Source: Pseudomonas sp. TNT3 (GTDB lineage: Bacteria > Pseudomonadota > Gammaproteobacteria > Pseudomonadales > Pseudomonadaceae). From it: DNA of 64,000 nucleotides. Positions within the stretch are counted from its first letter, which is position 1. Each line of letters starts with the position of its first letter. The notes under the pieces were generated by a model. That model had not been told where the DNA came from. It searched no databases and saw nothing but the letters and a program-made list of their open reading frames with translations. Below are positions 53,861 to 64,000 of the stretch, piece by piece. A program made the translations under genes and the position numbers. Location: positions 1-64,000 of the forward strand of contig NZ_WFGV02000013.1 in the NCBI RefSeq assembly GCF_010095445.2. The letters run 5' to 3'.

Positions 53861-54871
53861 TCACTCGATCAGTTGAGCCTCTTTGAGCGCGCCGACCGCT
53901 GCCAGCCAGCGCGGGTTTTGACGGTATTCAGAGTTGGCATGGGATTGGCCACGCATCCGCGCAATCCGCGGCGAAGGTTTGACCTTCAAGCGTTGCGCGG
54001 CAGTCAGGGCAAGTTCGGCGGCGGCGCGATCGTTGCACACCAGGCCCATGTCGCATCCGGCGGTCAGTGCGGCTTCAATTCTGCTCGCCGCGTCGCCGAC
54101 CACGTGGGCACCGGCCATGGACAGGTCATCGCTGAAGATCACGCCATCAAATTGCAGCTCGCCGCGCAAAATATCCTGCAACCAGCGCCGAGAGAAACCG
54201 GCGGGCTGGGAATCGACTTGCGGGTAGATCACGTGAGCTGGCATGACTGCTGCCAGTTGCTTGCTCAATTTGGCGAATGGCACCAGATCGTTGGCGCGGA
54301 TTTCGTCGAGGCTGCGCTCATCGTTAGGGATGGCGACGTGGGAATCCGCTTCGGCCCAGCCATGCCCGGGGAAGTGTTTCCCGGTGGCGGCCATACCGGC
54401 GCTGTTCATCCCGCGAATAAAGGCACCGGCGAGCAGCGCCGCGCGCTCCGGATCACCTTCAAACGAACGGGTGCCCACGACGGCGCTGCGCTGGTAATCC
54501 AGGTCCAGCACCGGGGCGAAACTCAGGTCAAGGCCAACGGCGAGCACTTCGGTGGCCATGATCCAGCCGCACTGCTCGGCCAGGTACTCGGCATTCGGGT
54601 TGTCGGCAATGGCGCGCATCGCCGGCAATCGCACGAAGCCCTGACGCAGCCGTTGCACGCGCCCGCCCTCCTGGTCCACCGCCAGCAACAGGTCGGGGCG
54701 GATGCCGCGGATCGCCGCACTCAGCTCGCGGACCTGACGAGGGTGCTCGATGTTGCGGGCGAAAATGATCAGGCCACCCACTTCAGGTTGACGCAGCAAC
54801 TGGCGATCTTCAGCCGTCAACCAGGTACCGGCGACGTCCACCATCAACGAGCCTTGCAGGCCAGCAGTCAT
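53861..54871 (-). CDS. nagZ: Beta-N-acetylglucosaminidase NagZ
   Basis: 336 residues, GH3 family, cytoplasmic. It removes GlcNAc from anhydromuropeptides in cell-wall recycling, and its product controls AmpC induction in pseudomonads. Motifs: VDQEGGRVQRL, DLSFAPVLDLD, GMAATGKHFPGHGWAEADSH with the catalytic His on a mobile loop, and VIFSDDLSMAG with the nucleophile Asp. Its ATG overlaps the stop of a possible 37-codon leader gene. Confidence 0.96.
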   Translation of the reverse strand: MTAGLQGSLMVDVAGTWLTAEDRQLLRQPEVGGLIIFARNIEHPRQVRELSAAIRGIRPDLLLAVDQEGGRVQRLRQGFVRLPAMRAIADNPNAEYLAEQCGWIMATEVLAVGLDLSFAPVLDLDYQRSAVVGTRSFEGDPERAALLAGAFIRGMNSAGMAATGKHFPGHGWAEADSHVAIPNDERSLDEIRANDLVPFAKLSKQLAAVMPAHVIYPQVDSQPAGFSRRWLQDILRGELQFDGVIFSDDLSMAGAHVVGDAASRIEAALTAGCDMGLVCNDRAAAELALTAAQRLKVKPSPRIARMRGQSHANSEYRQNPRWLAAVGALKEAQLIE

Positions 54872-54981
54872 AGAGATTCCTTGATAACAGTAAATCCGGC
54901 TCGCGCGAATGCGCCGCCATGGGCAAGGCCCGGCAGGTCGGCGGTATCAATGGGGAGCGGGTTCAGAACGGGAGTGGGCAT
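54868..54981 (-). CDS. Possible 37-codon peptide translationally coupled to nagZ
   Basis: A reading frame of 37 codons (MPTPVLNPLPIDTADLPGLA…) ends in a TGA that overlaps the nagZ ATG (ATGA). The coupled junction is suggestive of a translated leader or small protein. There is no clear ribosome-binding site and no known family, so it may be chance. Confidence 0.3.
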   Translation of the reverse strand: MPTPVLNPLPIDTADLPGLAHGGAFARAGFTVIKESL

Positions 54982-55029
54982 GGGCGGCTAGCTTAGCGGA
55001 TGTCAGCTGCCGCGCCCACCCGTGCGCGG

Positions 55030-55737
55030 TTAAACCTTGGCGGCAACCGGCGTCGATTTACTGCGCGGACGCAGTTGCGCAGTGGCCATGGCGGTGTCAG
55101 TGACCCCGGTTTCGGCACGCATGCCAGCGGCCAGGAACGGAACCATCAGACGCATGACCTGCTCAATGGACGTATTAACGCCGAAGTCGGTCTCGGCAAT
55201 CGCGCGCAACGCTTTAATGCCCGACATGCTGAACGCAGCGGCACCGAGCATGAAGTGCACGCGCCAGAACAGTTCGATCGGCGGGATGCGCGGCGCGGCT
55301 TCGTTTACCAGCGTCATGTAGCGGCGGAACACCTTGCCGTACATGTCTTCCAGATAACGACGCAAGTGGCCCTGGCTTTGACTGAACGCCAACCCGAGTA
55401 AGCGCATGAAGATGGAGAGATCGTTGCCGCTGCGTGGCTGCACCACAAGGGCTTGCTCGACGAGGATTTCCAGCAGCTCTTCAAGCGTGGGCTTGTTCTC
55501 AGGCTTGGCCTGGCGTCGCTCCAGCTCTTTATCGAGGCTCAGGCAGAACGGCCCGAGGAACCGCGAGAAGACGGCTTGAATCAGCGCCTTCTTTGACCCG
55601 AAGTGATAGTTCACCGCTGCCAGATTGACACCGGCCTTGCTGGTGATCAGACGCAATGAGGTTTCAGCGAAACCTTTTTCCGCGAACAACTGCTCGGCTG
55701 CATCAAGAATGCGTTCAACGGTTTCCGACTGGGCCAT
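55030..55737 (-). CDS. psrA: TetR-family fatty-acid-responsive regulator PsrA
   Basis: 235 residues. An N-terminal TetR helix-turn-helix (RILDAAEQLFAEKGFAETSLRLITSKAGVNLAAVNYHFGSKKALI) is followed by a ligand-binding domain. PsrA senses long-chain acyl compounds, represses fadBA and itself, and activates rpoS in pseudomonads. The start at 55737 has GGCGGAG upstream. Two PsrA boxes directly upstream and the fadBA operon in the same window support the call. A Met six codons earlier is an alternative start. Confidence 0.93.
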   Translation of the reverse strand: MAQSETVERILDAAEQLFAEKGFAETSLRLITSKAGVNLAAVNYHFGSKKALIQAVFSRFLGPFCLSLDKELERRQAKPENKPTLEELLEILVEQALVVQPRSGNDLSIFMRLLGLAFSQSQGHLRRYLEDMYGKVFRRYMTLVNEAAPRIPPIELFWRVHFMLGAAAFSMSGIKALRAIAETDFGVNTSIEQVMRLMVPFLAAGMRAETGVTDTAMATAQLRPRSKSTPVAAKV

Positions 55738-55752
55738 GGCTACTCCGCCTGA

Positions 55753-55779
55753 CAAACACTTGTTTGAAACATACGTTTC
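55753..55779. promoter_or_regulatory. Tandem PsrA boxes
   Basis: CAAAC-ACTT-GTTTG (55753–55766) and GAAAC-ATAC-GTTTC (55766–55779) both fit the published PsrA consensus and share one base. They lie 16–42 bases upstream of the psrA start, so autorepression is expected. Confidence 0.88.
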
Positions 55780-55921
55780 AGACTATGTATTGTCAAGCCT
55801 GTCGGTTCGTTTTGGGAATGGTCAGTCAGCTATTTAACCATACAACGGCAAAGCTTCAATCAGAGGGTAAACCGACCGTCCAGCGGCAGCTAAAAAAACG
55901 GGCATTGCCAAGCCCGATTCA

Positions 55922-55956
55922 CTGTATATAATCCCAGTCACTGTATAAAAAGACAG
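55922..55956 (+). promoter_or_regulatory. Two LexA (SOS) boxes
   Basis: CTGTATATAATCCCAG (55922–55937) and CTGTATAAAAAGACAG (55941–55956) both follow CTG-N10-CAG. They are three bases apart and end ten bases before lexA, a double operator as in other gammaproteobacterial lexA promoters. Confidence 0.92.
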
Positions 55957-55966
55957 AGCGATCAAT

Positions 55967-56575
55967 ATGCTAAAGCTGACGCCACGCCAAGCAGAGATTC
56001 TGGCCTTCATCAAACGCTGCCTCGAAGACAACGGCTACCCGCCGACCCGTGCGGAAATCGCTCAGGAACTGGGTTTCAAATCCCCCAATGCGGCGGAAGA
56101 GCACCTCAAGGCGCTGGCCCGCAAGGGTGCAATCGAAATGACGCCCGGCGCTTCACGGGGTATTCGTATCCCCGGCTTCGAAGCCAAGGCGGACGACTCC
56201 ACCCTGCCGATCATTGGCCGGGTTGCTGCCGGTGCGCCGATCCTGGCCCAGCAGCACATCGAAGAGTCCTGCAACATCAACCCTGCCTTCTTCCATCCGC
56301 GCGCCGATTACCTGTTGCGCGTGCATGGCATGAGCATGAAGGACGTCGGTATTTTCGACGGTGACTTGCTGGCGGTCCACACCACCCGCGAAGCCCGCAA
56401 CGGCCAGATCGTGGTCGCCCGGATCGGCGACGAAGTGACCGTCAAGCGCTTCAAGCGCGATGGCAGCAAAGTCTGGCTGATTGCCGAAAACCCTGAATTC
56501 GCCCCTATCGAAGTCAACCTGAAAGATCAGGAACTGGTGATCGAAGGCTTGAGTGTTGGCGTTATTCGCCGCTAA
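55967..56575 (+). CDS. lexA: SOS repressor LexA
   Basis: 202 residues. Winged HTH ([34 protein letters not shown]) followed by the self-cleaving peptidase domain: scissile Ala88-Gly89 in RVAAGAP, nucleophile Ser123 in HGMSMKD, Lys160 in TVKRFKR. It represses SOS genes, including its own operon with sulA, until RecA filaments trigger cleavage. Confidence 0.98.
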   Translation: MLKLTPRQAEILAFIKRCLEDNGYPPTRAEIAQELGFKSPNAAEEHLKALARKGAIEMTPGASRGIRIPGFEAKADDSTLPIIGRVAAGAPILAQQHIEESCNINPAFFHPRADYLLRVHGMSMKDVGIFDGDLLAVHTTREARNGQIVVARIGDEVTVKRFKRDGSKVWLIAENPEFAPIEVNLKDQELVIEGLSVGVIRR

Positions 56576-56585
56576 AGGAGGCTTT

Positions 56586-57059
56586 ATGCAGTTCCCACAC
56601 ACATCACAGCAAGCCCAACTGCCGTTGTTCGAGGCGTTCATGGTGCAACCGTTGGCACCGATTCTGAAGGACGTAGTCGAGTCGCCCTGGAGCGCCGAGC
56701 CGGAAGTCTTCAGTGAGTTGTCGTTGCGTGGTGCGGCCGGGAACTGCCTCAACCTTCTCGCGCCGATCCTCAGGGAATTGAGCCAGGATCAGGATGCACG
56801 CTGGCTGACCCTGATCGCCCCGCCCGCCAGCCTGACCCAGGCCTGGTTGCGGGACGCCGGACTCAATCGCGAACGCATCCTGCTGCTGCAACCCCGTGGC
56901 ACCCAAAGCGCTCAACAACTGACCTGTGAAGCGCTTCGACTGGGTCGCAGCCACACCGTTGTCAGCTGGATCAACCCGTTGAATACACCCCAACGGCAAC
57001 AGTTGATCAGCGCCGCCCGCATCGGGGACGCACAAAGCCTGAACATTCGATTGGGTTAA
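56586..57059 (+). CDS. sulA: SOS cell-division inhibitor SulA
   Basis: 157 residues, preceded by AAAGGAGG, just behind lexA in the same operon. It has the SulA/RecA-like fold features: FSELSLRGAAGNCLNLLAPILREL, WLTLIAPPASLTQAWLRDAGLNRERILLLQPR and TVVSWINPL. It blocks FtsZ polymerisation during SOS. Expression follows LexA from the boxes at 55922. Confidence 0.94.
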   Translation: MQFPHTSQQAQLPLFEAFMVQPLAPILKDVVESPWSAEPEVFSELSLRGAAGNCLNLLAPILRELSQDQDARWLTLIAPPASLTQAWLRDAGLNRERILLLQPRGTQSAQQLTCEALRLGRSHTVVSWINPLNTPQRQQLISAARIGDAQSLNIRLG

Positions 57060-57148
57060 GCGAGAAAAGCTACGCGCCCGAAACTGCGCGGGGCTTCTCC
57101 AAAAGGACAGAGAAGCCGAATTGAAGGACAGGAAACCGACGGGCGGGA

Positions 57149-57382
57149 TCAGTGCAGAACCCGCGACCCGTCATCTTTCTCGAATTCGCCTTCAACCATG
57201 CGCCCGGCCATCTGAACACCGACGCTCAACATCGCCTTGGCGACTTCCACGTGCTGACCTTGCAGAAAGGCTTTGGCATCCTCGGAGAAATCCAAAGTAA
57301 CCAGAGAACCCTCGTCCTCGGCCCTGCGCAGCTCGATACGGCCGTCTGGTAACTCGACAATTTCTAGAAAGGACGTTGGCAT
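57149..57382 (-). CDS. Small conserved hypothetical protein
   Basis: 77 residues: MPTSFLEIVELPDGRIELRR then a regular acidic/basic pattern and VAKAMLSVGVQMAGRMVEGEFE. There is no known domain. The start at 57382 is chosen because a TATAAT -10 element lies about 30 bases upstream and GGAG within; a longer frame to 57430 is open but would put the promoter inside the gene. Conserved in this position in Pseudomonas (PA3009 locus). Confidence 0.7.
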   Translation of the reverse strand: MPTSFLEIVELPDGRIELRRAEDEGSLVTLDFSEDAKAFLQGQHVEVAKAMLSVGVQMAGRMVEGEFEKDDGSRVLH

Positions 57383-57410
57383 AAAAGTCTGTTCTCCACG
57401 AAAGGCGGGG

Positions 57411-57416
57411 ATTATA
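57411..57416 (-). promoter_or_regulatory. Candidate -10 element for the small gene at 57149
   Basis: TATAAT on the - strand, about 30 bases before the chosen start. Confidence 0.35.
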
Positions 57417-57487
57417 TAGGCATCGGTCATGCTTCGCTCGGGATCTTGACCAGCAGCACTGTTAATTGCGCGCCGGACCCACGGCAA

Positions 57488-58012
57488 TCAGCACTCGTTC
57501 AAACCCTCACGAAAACGGATCGCCAGACCTTTCAGGTTCTGACGCCAGCTCTCGAGCTCAGCTCGGCTCAGCTCTTGCGGCGCCTCTTCTTCATCCAGGT
57601 TAACCGCCAGAATCAGTGGCTGAGTGACATCGCCCTTGGGCTTGTGCGGAGCACGAGGCGGTTGAAACAAAGCGGCATGGGCGGCTAGTAGTCTGGCCAA
57701 CCAGGTTTCCGGATTTTGAGCCAGCTCGACCATCTCGGCCATTTCAGGAATCGCGATTGCTTCAAGCACTTCGCGAGTCAGCAACATTTCCGCGCGTGGC
57801 GCATTAGCCTGTGGCAAACGATAGAAGCCGGCGATTTCGTGGCATAGCCCCAACAACGCCCCGTACAGGTGAAACAACGCCGATTCGCGCCCGGCCTGAA
57901 TCAGCGCCAGGGAGTTCATTGCCCGCCCCTCTTCGGCTTTGGCCAACGCTTCCAGCGACAGGCCGGCGAAATAGATTTTCTGATTGGTACGGGTATAGAG
58001 CTCGTGGGCCAT
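57488..58012 (-). CDS. DUF6586 family protein
   Basis: 174 residues. A mostly helical protein beginning AHELYTRTNQKIYFAGLSLE and containing NSLALIQAGRESALFHLYGALLGLCHEIAGFY. Its second half has Pro-rich and acidic stretches (RAPHKPKGDV; NLDEEEAPQELSRAELESW). The function is unknown; found at this place in Pseudomonas (PA3010 locus). Start chosen at MAHELY by similarity. Confidence 0.75.
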   Translation of the reverse strand: MAHELYTRTNQKIYFAGLSLEALAKAEEGRAMNSLALIQAGRESALFHLYGALLGLCHEIAGFYRLPQANAPRAEMLLTREVLEAIAIPEMAEMVELAQNPETWLARLLAAHAALFQPPRAPHKPKGDVTQPLILAVNLDEEEAPQELSRAELESWRQNLKGLAIRFREGLNEC

Positions 58013-58099
58013 GACGGCAGCCTCCACAACGAAATAATTGCTTCACGCAGGTCGGACAGTGTCGTGGATCCGCTTCGCTTCCCGCAAGCACAAAACAAA

Positions 58100-58137
58100 A
58101 AGGCCGCATGAAAACCCGAGGTTTGTCATGCGGCCTT
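58100..58137 (-). terminator. Terminator downstream of topA
   Basis: AAGGCCGCATGA–14-base loop–TCATGCGGCCTT with TTTTTGTTTTG on the - strand. A REP lies between it and topA. Confidence 0.85.
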
Positions 58138-58157
58138 GCTGTATCAACAGAGCTATT

Positions 58158-58200
58158 GTGGCGAGGGAGCTTGCTCCCGCTGGCCGACGAAGTCGGCCCC
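58158..58200. repeat. REP (GTGGCGAGGGAGCTTGCTCCCGCTGG family)
   Basis: GTGGCGAGGGAGCTTGCTCC and the following bases form one intact REP with an internal hairpin and a second small hairpin (GGCCGAC…GTCGGCC). Confidence 0.88.
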
Positions 58201-58225
58201 TCTAAACCCTTCTATTACCGCCGGC

Positions 58226-60856
58226 TCAAGCCTTGACCTTAGCCGGACGCTTGTCTTCCACAGTCCACTTGCCGCCGTCGTAATACGCTTTCCAGCCAGT
58301 CGGCTTGCCGTCGACTTCTGTCTGAACGTATTGCTCCTTGGTTTTGCGGCTGTAACGAATCACTGCCGGCAAGCCGTCCGGATCCTTCTGCGGCGCTTCA
58401 CACAGGAAGTGATACTTAGGATCGATCTCGTCCTTGTGCGGGACAATTTCCATCACCAGCGGAGCGCGGGTCTCGCGGTTTTTCGGAAACTGACTGGCAG
58501 CCAGGAACAGGCCGGACGCACCGTCGCGCAGGATGTAGGTGTCGTTGACCTTTTCGCATTTCAGCTCAGGCATCTTCACCGGGTCCATCTTCGGCGGCGC
58601 CGCATCACCGCTTTTCAGCAGCTTACGGGTGTTCTTGCACGTCGCGTTGGTGCAACCGAAGAACTTGCCGAAACGGCCGGTCTTGAGTTGCATCTCGCTG
58701 CCGCACTTGTCGCATTCCAGGCTCGGACCTTCGTAGCCCTTGATGCGGTAAGTGCCCTCCTCGATCTCGTAGCCATCGCAATCCGGGTTGTTACCGCAGA
58801 TGTGCAACTTGCGCTTCTCGTCGAGCAGGTAAGCGTCCATCGCCGTACTGCAGATCGGGCAGCGATGCTTGCCACGCAGTACCAGCGACTCCGACTCACC
58901 CTCGTCGTCCGCGGCGATTTCATCGCCCGGCACCAGATTGACAGTGGCCTTGCAGCGCTCTTTCGGCGGCAGGCTGTAACCCGAGCAGCCGAGGAACACA
59001 CCGGTCGATGCCGTACGAATCTGCATCGGACGACCGCACACCACGCATGGAATGTCAGTCATCACCGGCTGGTTGGCGCGCATCCCGCCTTCGGCGCTTT
59101 CAGCAACTTCGAGTTTCTTCTTGAAGTCACCGTAGAACTCGTCCAGCACGTTTTTCCAGTCGCGTTCGCCCTGGGCCACGTCGTCGAGGTTCTCTTCCAT
59201 GCCGGCGGTGAAGCCGTAGTCCATCAGGTTGGAGAAGCTCTCGGACAGACGCTCGGTGACGATGTCACCCATCTTTTCCGAATAGAAACGACGGTTATGC
59301 AGCGCAACGTAGCCACGGTCCTGGATGGTCGAAATGATTGCCGCATAAGTCGAAGGACGACCGATACCGCGCTTTTCCATTTCTTTAACCAGGCTCGCTT
59401 CCGAGTAACGCGCCGGCGGCTTGGTGAAGTGCTGGGTCGGATCAAGCTTGATCAGCTTCATCGCATCGCCCTGAGCCATGTCCGGCAACACATCGTCGTC
59501 GCCTGGCTTGGCGATTTGCGGCATGACGCGGGTGTAACCGTCGAACTTCAGGATACGGCCCTTGGCGCGCAGCTCGAAGTCGCCTGCACCCACGGTGACC
59601 GTGGTCGACAGGTATTGGGCCGGCAGCATCTGGCAAGCGAGGAACTGGCGCCAGATCAGCTCGTAGAGGCGCTCTGCATCACGCTCCATGCCCGTCAGCT
59701 TGCTTGGCTCGGTGTTGGCGTCGGACGGACGAATCGCTTCGTGAGCCTCTTGTGCGCCTTCCTTGCTGCTGTAGACGTTCGGATTTTCCGGCAGGTACTT
59801 CTTGCCGAACTCGCTCTCGATATAGGTACGCGCCATCGTCACGGCATCGGCCGAGAGATTGGTGGAGTCGGTACGCATGTAAGTGATGTAGCCGGCTTCG
59901 TACAAACGCTGGGCCATCATCATGGTTTTCTTCACGCCGAAGCCCAGGCGGTTGCTCGCAGCCTGCTGCAGGGTCGAGGTGATAAACGGTGCGGACGGCT
60001 TGCTGCTGGTCGGCTTGTCTTCACGCTTGGCGATGCTGTAGCTGGACGCCTTGAGCTTCTCCAGCGCGGCCATGGCCTGGGTTTCGTTGAGCGGCTTGAA
60101 GGCTTCGCCTTTCTCGCGGGCCACGTCAAAGCGCACGGTTGCGCCTTTGGCGGTGCCGAGGTCAGCGTGGATTTCCCAGTATTCTTCCGGGTTGAACGCA
60201 CGAATCTCGCGCTCACGCTCGACCACCAGCTTCACAGCCACCGATTGCACACGACCGGCAGACAGGCCACGGGCGATTTTCGCCCACAGCAGCGGCGAAA
60301 CCATGTAACCCACGACGCGATCGAGGAAACGACGCGCCTGCTGGGCGTTTACACGGTCGATGTCCAGCTCGCCCGGCTTGGAGAAGGCTTCCTGAATCGC
60401 CTTCTTGGTAATTTCGTTGAACACCACGCGCTTGTAGCGGCTGTCATCACCACCGATGGCTTCGCGCAGGTGCCAGGCAATGGCTTCCCCCTCGCGATCC
60501 AAGTCGGTTGCGAGATAGATGGTGTCAGCATCTTTGGCGAGCCGGCGCAGCTCTTCGATGACCTTTTCCTTGCCCGGGAGGATCTCGTACTTGGCTTTCC
60601 AGCCATGTTCGGGATCGACGCCCATGCGCGAGACCAGTTGCTTGCGCGACTTCTCTTTCGGCGTGAGCACCGGACCTTCGCCCGCGGCGGCCTTGCCGCG
60701 CTTGGCGGCTGGCTCTTTGCTGGCGCTAGCCGAACCGCTGGTGGGCAGGTCTCGGATATGGCCGATACTCGACTTCACCACGTATTGGTTACCCAGATAC
60801 TTGTTGATGGTCTTGGCCTTAGCCGGGGATTCCACAATGACCAGCGATTTGCCCAT
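58226..60856 (-). CDS. topA: DNA topoisomerase I
   Basis: 876 residues. Type IA enzyme that relaxes negative supercoils. TOPRIM domain at the start ([37 protein letters not shown]), active-site Tyr in [15 protein letters not shown], then zinc-ribbon repeats with CxxC pairs (CVVCGRPM … [39 protein letters not shown]). The C-terminal part ends in a Lys-rich tail. Confidence 0.97.
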   Translation of the reverse strand: MGKSLVIVESPAKAKTINKYLGNQYVVKSSIGHIRDLPTSGSASASKEPAAKRGKAAAGEGPVLTPKEKSRKQLVSRMGVDPEHGWKAKYEILPGKEKVIEELRRLAKDADTIYLATDLDREGEAIAWHLREAIGGDDSRYKRVVFNEITKKAIQEAFSKPGELDIDRVNAQQARRFLDRVVGYMVSPLLWAKIARGLSAGRVQSVAVKLVVEREREIRAFNPEEYWEIHADLGTAKGATVRFDVAREKGEAFKPLNETQAMAALEKLKASSYSIAKREDKPTSSKPSAPFITSTLQQAASNRLGFGVKKTMMMAQRLYEAGYITYMRTDSTNLSADAVTMARTYIESEFGKKYLPENPNVYSSKEGAQEAHEAIRPSDANTEPSKLTGMERDAERLYELIWRQFLACQMLPAQYLSTTVTVGAGDFELRAKGRILKFDGYTRVMPQIAKPGDDDVLPDMAQGDAMKLIKLDPTQHFTKPPARYSEASLVKEMEKRGIGRPSTYAAIISTIQDRGYVALHNRRFYSEKMGDIVTERLSESFSNLMDYGFTAGMEENLDDVAQGERDWKNVLDEFYGDFKKKLEVAESAEGGMRANQPVMTDIPCVVCGRPMQIRTASTGVFLGCSGYSLPPKERCKATVNLVPGDEIAADDEGESESLVLRGKHRCPICSTAMDAYLLDEKRKLHICGNNPDCDGYEIEEGTYRIKGYEGPSLECDKCGSEMQLKTGRFGKFFGCTNATCKNTRKLLKSGDAAPPKMDPVKMPELKCEKVNDTYILRDGASGLFLAASQFPKNRETRAPLVMEIVPHKDEIDPKYHFLCEAPQKDPDGLPAVIRYSRKTKEQYVQTEVDGKPTGWKAYYDGGKWTVEDKRPAKVKA

Positions 60857-60970
60857 GGATCAGAAAATTCCTGAATTCTAGAAGTGAAAGGCGGTTGGCG
60901 CCTGACGCGGCACCGCTATATATAGTGGCTACAAGATGAGGTCAAGCGCAGGGTTCTGCGCGCACTCGGC

Positions 60971-61207
60971 TTATGGCTTGGAAAAAACGCTCGGTTCGGC
61001 TTGCACCAAAGCAAAGCGTGGCACCTGTTCGCCGTCAACCTCGACCGACTCCAGGAACATGCTCAAGGGACGCACCCAAAAGCCGTAATCGCCATACAGG
61101 GCTTGGTAGAAGACCACTTCTTCTTCGGTTTCCGAATGCCGCGCAATGCTGAATACGCGGTACTGCGGACCTTTGTAATGCTGGTAGAGCCCAGGTGATA
61201 TCGACAT
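60971..61207 (-). CDS. DUF1653 family protein
   Basis: 78 residues: SPGLYQHYKGPQYRVFSIARHSETEEEVVFYQALYGDYGFWVRPLSMFLE is the complete DUF1653 fold. Function unknown; corresponds to PA3012 by place, between topA and fadA. Confidence 0.9.
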   Translation of the reverse strand: MSISPGLYQHYKGPQYRVFSIARHSETEEEVVFYQALYGDYGFWVRPLSMFLESVEVDGEQVPRFALVQAEPSVFSKP

Positions 61208-61268
61208 GGTTTGGCCCTCGCACAAATCTTTTCAAAAATAAAATAAAAAAAATTCAGAAAAACAAAAA

Positions 61269-61290
61269 CCGGGGCACTTGGCCCCGGCTT
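61269..61290 (-). terminator. Terminator after fadA
   Basis: CCGGGGC–ACTTG–GCCCCGG followed by TTTTTGTTTTTC on the - strand. Confidence 0.92.
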
Positions 61291-61305
61291 CCATCAACGA
61301 AATGC

Positions 61306-62487
<1,182 letters not shown>

Positions 62488-62513
62488 TCACTCTCGCTCA
62501 AAAGTTGGGACGC

Positions 62514-64000
62514 TTAACCGAAGAACCGTTGGCCGGTTTTGGCCATTTCACGCAGTTTTGCGGTCGGGTGGTACAGCGCGCCCAAATCAGCGTACTGGTC
62601 AGCCAGGGCAACGAACTCTGCAACACCGACCGAGTCGATGTAGCGCAGCGCACCGCCACGGAATGGAGGGAAACCAATACCGTAAACCAGACCCATGTCG
62701 GCTTCGGCAGCGGTTTCGACGATGCCGTCTTCCAGGCAACGTACGGTTTCCAGGCACAGCGGGATCATCATCCAGTTGATGATGTCTTCGTCAGTGACAT
62801 CGCGCTGCTCGTAAACGATCGGCTTGAGCACTTCGAGTACCGACGGATCGGCGACTTTCTTCTGCTTGCCCTTCTTGTCGGTCTCGTAGGCGTAGAAGCC
62901 CTTGCCGTTCTTCTGGCCCAGGCGCTTGGCTTCGTAGAGAACGTCGATCGCCGAACGACGGTCGTCTTTCATGCGGTCCGGGAAACCTTCAGCCATCACG
63001 TCACGACCGTGGTGTCCGGTGTCGATGCCGACCACGTCCATCAGGTAGGCCGGGCCCATCGGCCAGCCGAATTTTTCCATGACCTTGTCGATACGGACGA
63101 AGTCCACACCGGCGCTGACCAGCTTGGCGAAACCGCCGAAGTACGGGAACAGAACACGGTTGACCAGGAAGCCCGGGCAGTCGTTGACGACGATCGGGTT
63201 CTTGCCCATTTTCTTGGCGTAGGCAACGGTGGTGGCAACGGCCAGCTCGCTGGACTTCTCGCCACGAATCACTTCAACCAGCGGCATCATGTGCACAGGG
63301 TTGAAGAAGTGCATGCCAACGAAGTTTTCCGGACGCTTGAGGGCTTTGGCCAGCAAGGTGATGGAAATGGTCGAGGTGTTGGACGCGAGGATGGTGTCCT
63401 CTTTGACCTTGTCTTCGACTTCAGCCAGAACAGCCTGCTTGACCTTAGGGTTCTCGACGACCGCTTCAACCACCAGATCCACGTGACCGAAATCACCGTA
63501 GGACAGGGTAGGACGAATACCGTTAAGGACTTCAGCCATTTTCGCAGCGGTCATACGACCCTTGTCAACGCGGCTCACCAGCAGCTTGGCGGCTTCAGCC
63601 AGACCTTGCTCGATGCCGTGCTCGTTGATGTCCTTCATCAGGATCGGCGTACCTTTGGAAGCCGACTGATAAGCGATACCGCCACCCATGATGCCGGCGC
63701 CCAATACGGCAGCCTGCTTCACGTCTTTGGCGATTTCGTCGTAGGCCTTGGCCTTTTTCTTCAGTTCCTGATCGTTCAGGAACAGACCGATCAAGCTCTG
63801 CGCAGCAGAGGTCTTGGCCAGTTTGACGAAGCCAGCCGCTTCGACTTCCAGTGCCTTGTCGCGACCGAAGTTCGCGGCTTTCTGGATCGTCTTGATCGCT
63901 TCGACTGGCGCTGGGTAGTTCGGGCCAGCCTGACCGGCGACGAAACCTTTGGCGGTTTCGAAAGCCATCATTTGTTCGATCGCGTTCAGCTTGAGTTTCT
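62514..64000 (-). CDS. fadB: Fatty-acid oxidation complex alpha subunit FadB (5' part beyond window)
   Basis: The frame is open to the last base, so about the C-terminal 495 of about 715 residues are present. 3-Hydroxyacyl-CoA dehydrogenase: [21 protein letters not shown] (NAD loop), [47 protein letters not shown] with the catalytic His, and the [18 protein letters not shown]-terminal signature. The enoyl-CoA hydratase half lies upstream. Operon fadBA; in pseudomonads it is repressed by PsrA, encoded 7 kb away here. Confidence 0.97.
   Translation of the reverse strand, partial: KLKLNAIEQMMAFETAKGFVAGQAGPNYPAPVEAIKTIQKAANFGRDKALEVEAAGFVKLAKTSAAQSLIGLFLNDQELKKKAKAYDEIAKDVKQAAVLGAGIMGGGIAYQSASKGTPILMKDINEHGIEQGLAEAAKLLVSRVDKGRMTAAKMAEVLNGIRPTLSYGDFGHVDLVVEAVVENPKVKQAVLAEVEDKVKEDTILASNTSTISITLLAKALKRPENFVGMHFFNPVHMMPLVEVIRGEKSSELAVATTVAYAKKMGKNPIVVNDCPGFLVNRVLFPYFGGFAKLVSAGVDFVRIDKVMEKFGWPMGPAYLMDVVGIDTGHHGRDVMAEGFPDRMKDDRRSAIDVLYEAKRLGQKNGKGFYAYETDKKGKQKKVADPSVLEVLKPIVYEQRDVTDEDIINWMMIPLCLETVRCLEDGIVETAAEADMGLVYGIGFPPFRGGALRYIDSVGVAEFVALADQYADLGALYHPTAKLREMAKTGQRFFG

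Noticed and set aside
58136..60874. 912-codon open frame on the + strand opposite topA
   Set aside because: It is longer than topA but has no start signal, no domain and the His/Arg/Leu-rich composition typical of antisense frames in high-GC genes; TopA is unmistakable on the other strand.

Overview
The window is chromosomal DNA of a high-GC gammaproteobacterium, almost certainly a Pseudomonas of the fluorescens/putida type. Evidence: blocks of gene order match the P. aeruginosa chromosome (dusA–tal–rssC–rssB–PilZ–mlaA–HAD-like–DUF4404–queF–cupredoxin–copRS; lolC–lolD–lolE–PilZ–GDPD–sthA–apbE; GAPDH–mfd–csiV; MTI phosphorylase–nagZ–psrA–lexA–sulA–two small genes–topA–DUF1653–fadA–fadB). Several Pseudomonas-type REP/REPIN families lie between genes, and regulator boxes (PsrA, CopR, LexA) match published consensus sequences. 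No rRNA, tRNA, CRISPR array, prophage or insertion sequence was recognised.

Layout. 1–2.5 kb: a catabolic-looking operon (isochorismatase-like tail, SDR, dienelactone hydrolase fused to a SnoaL-like domain). 2.5–5 kb: NCS2 purine/uracil-type permease with palindromic operator candidates, then a brnT–brnA toxin–antitoxin pair. 5–9 kb: arylamine N-acetyltransferase, exonuclease III, a secreted Gly/Ser-rich protein and a membrane diguanylate cyclase. 9–14.4 kb: cell-wall L,D-transpeptidases (divergent pair), a DUF115-like protein, periplasmic cyclohexadienyl dehydratase and a threonine dehydratase-like enzyme. 14.6–25 kb: tRNA modification, transaldolase, RssB/RssC stress signalling, MlaA, and the copper-responsive cinA–queF/copRS locus. 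25–34 kb: lipoprotein export (LolCDE), PilZ, GDPD, soluble transhydrogenase, ApbE and a citrate-type symporter. 34–40.3 kb: a compact four-gene operon (HlyD/Alg44-like adaptor, predicted (alpha/alpha)6-barrel protein, cellulose-synthase-like GT2 with PilZ tail, NodT-type outer-membrane channel) that looks like an uncommon synthase-dependent polysaccharide export system. 40.8–46.7 kb: GAPDH with a long N-terminal extension, Mfd, CsiV. 46.7–53 kb: two convergent, closely similar SWIM–SNF2 helicases inserted between genes that are adjacent in P. aeruginosa. 53–64 kb: nucleoside salvage, NagZ, PsrA, the LexA–SulA SOS operon, TopA and the fadBA beta-oxidation operon (fadB runs off the end).

Themes: envelope maintenance (Ldt enzymes, MlaA, LolCDE, NagZ, CsiV), c-di-GMP signalling (one GGDEF protein and three PilZ-domain proteins), copper response, SOS/DNA repair, and fatty-acid oxidation under PsrA. 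The most unusual features are the polysaccharide operon with its altered PilZ motif, the SNF2 pair, a 74-bp tandem repeat that carries copies of the 3' end of lolE together with a REP, and several proteins that lack a hallmark catalytic or processing residue.
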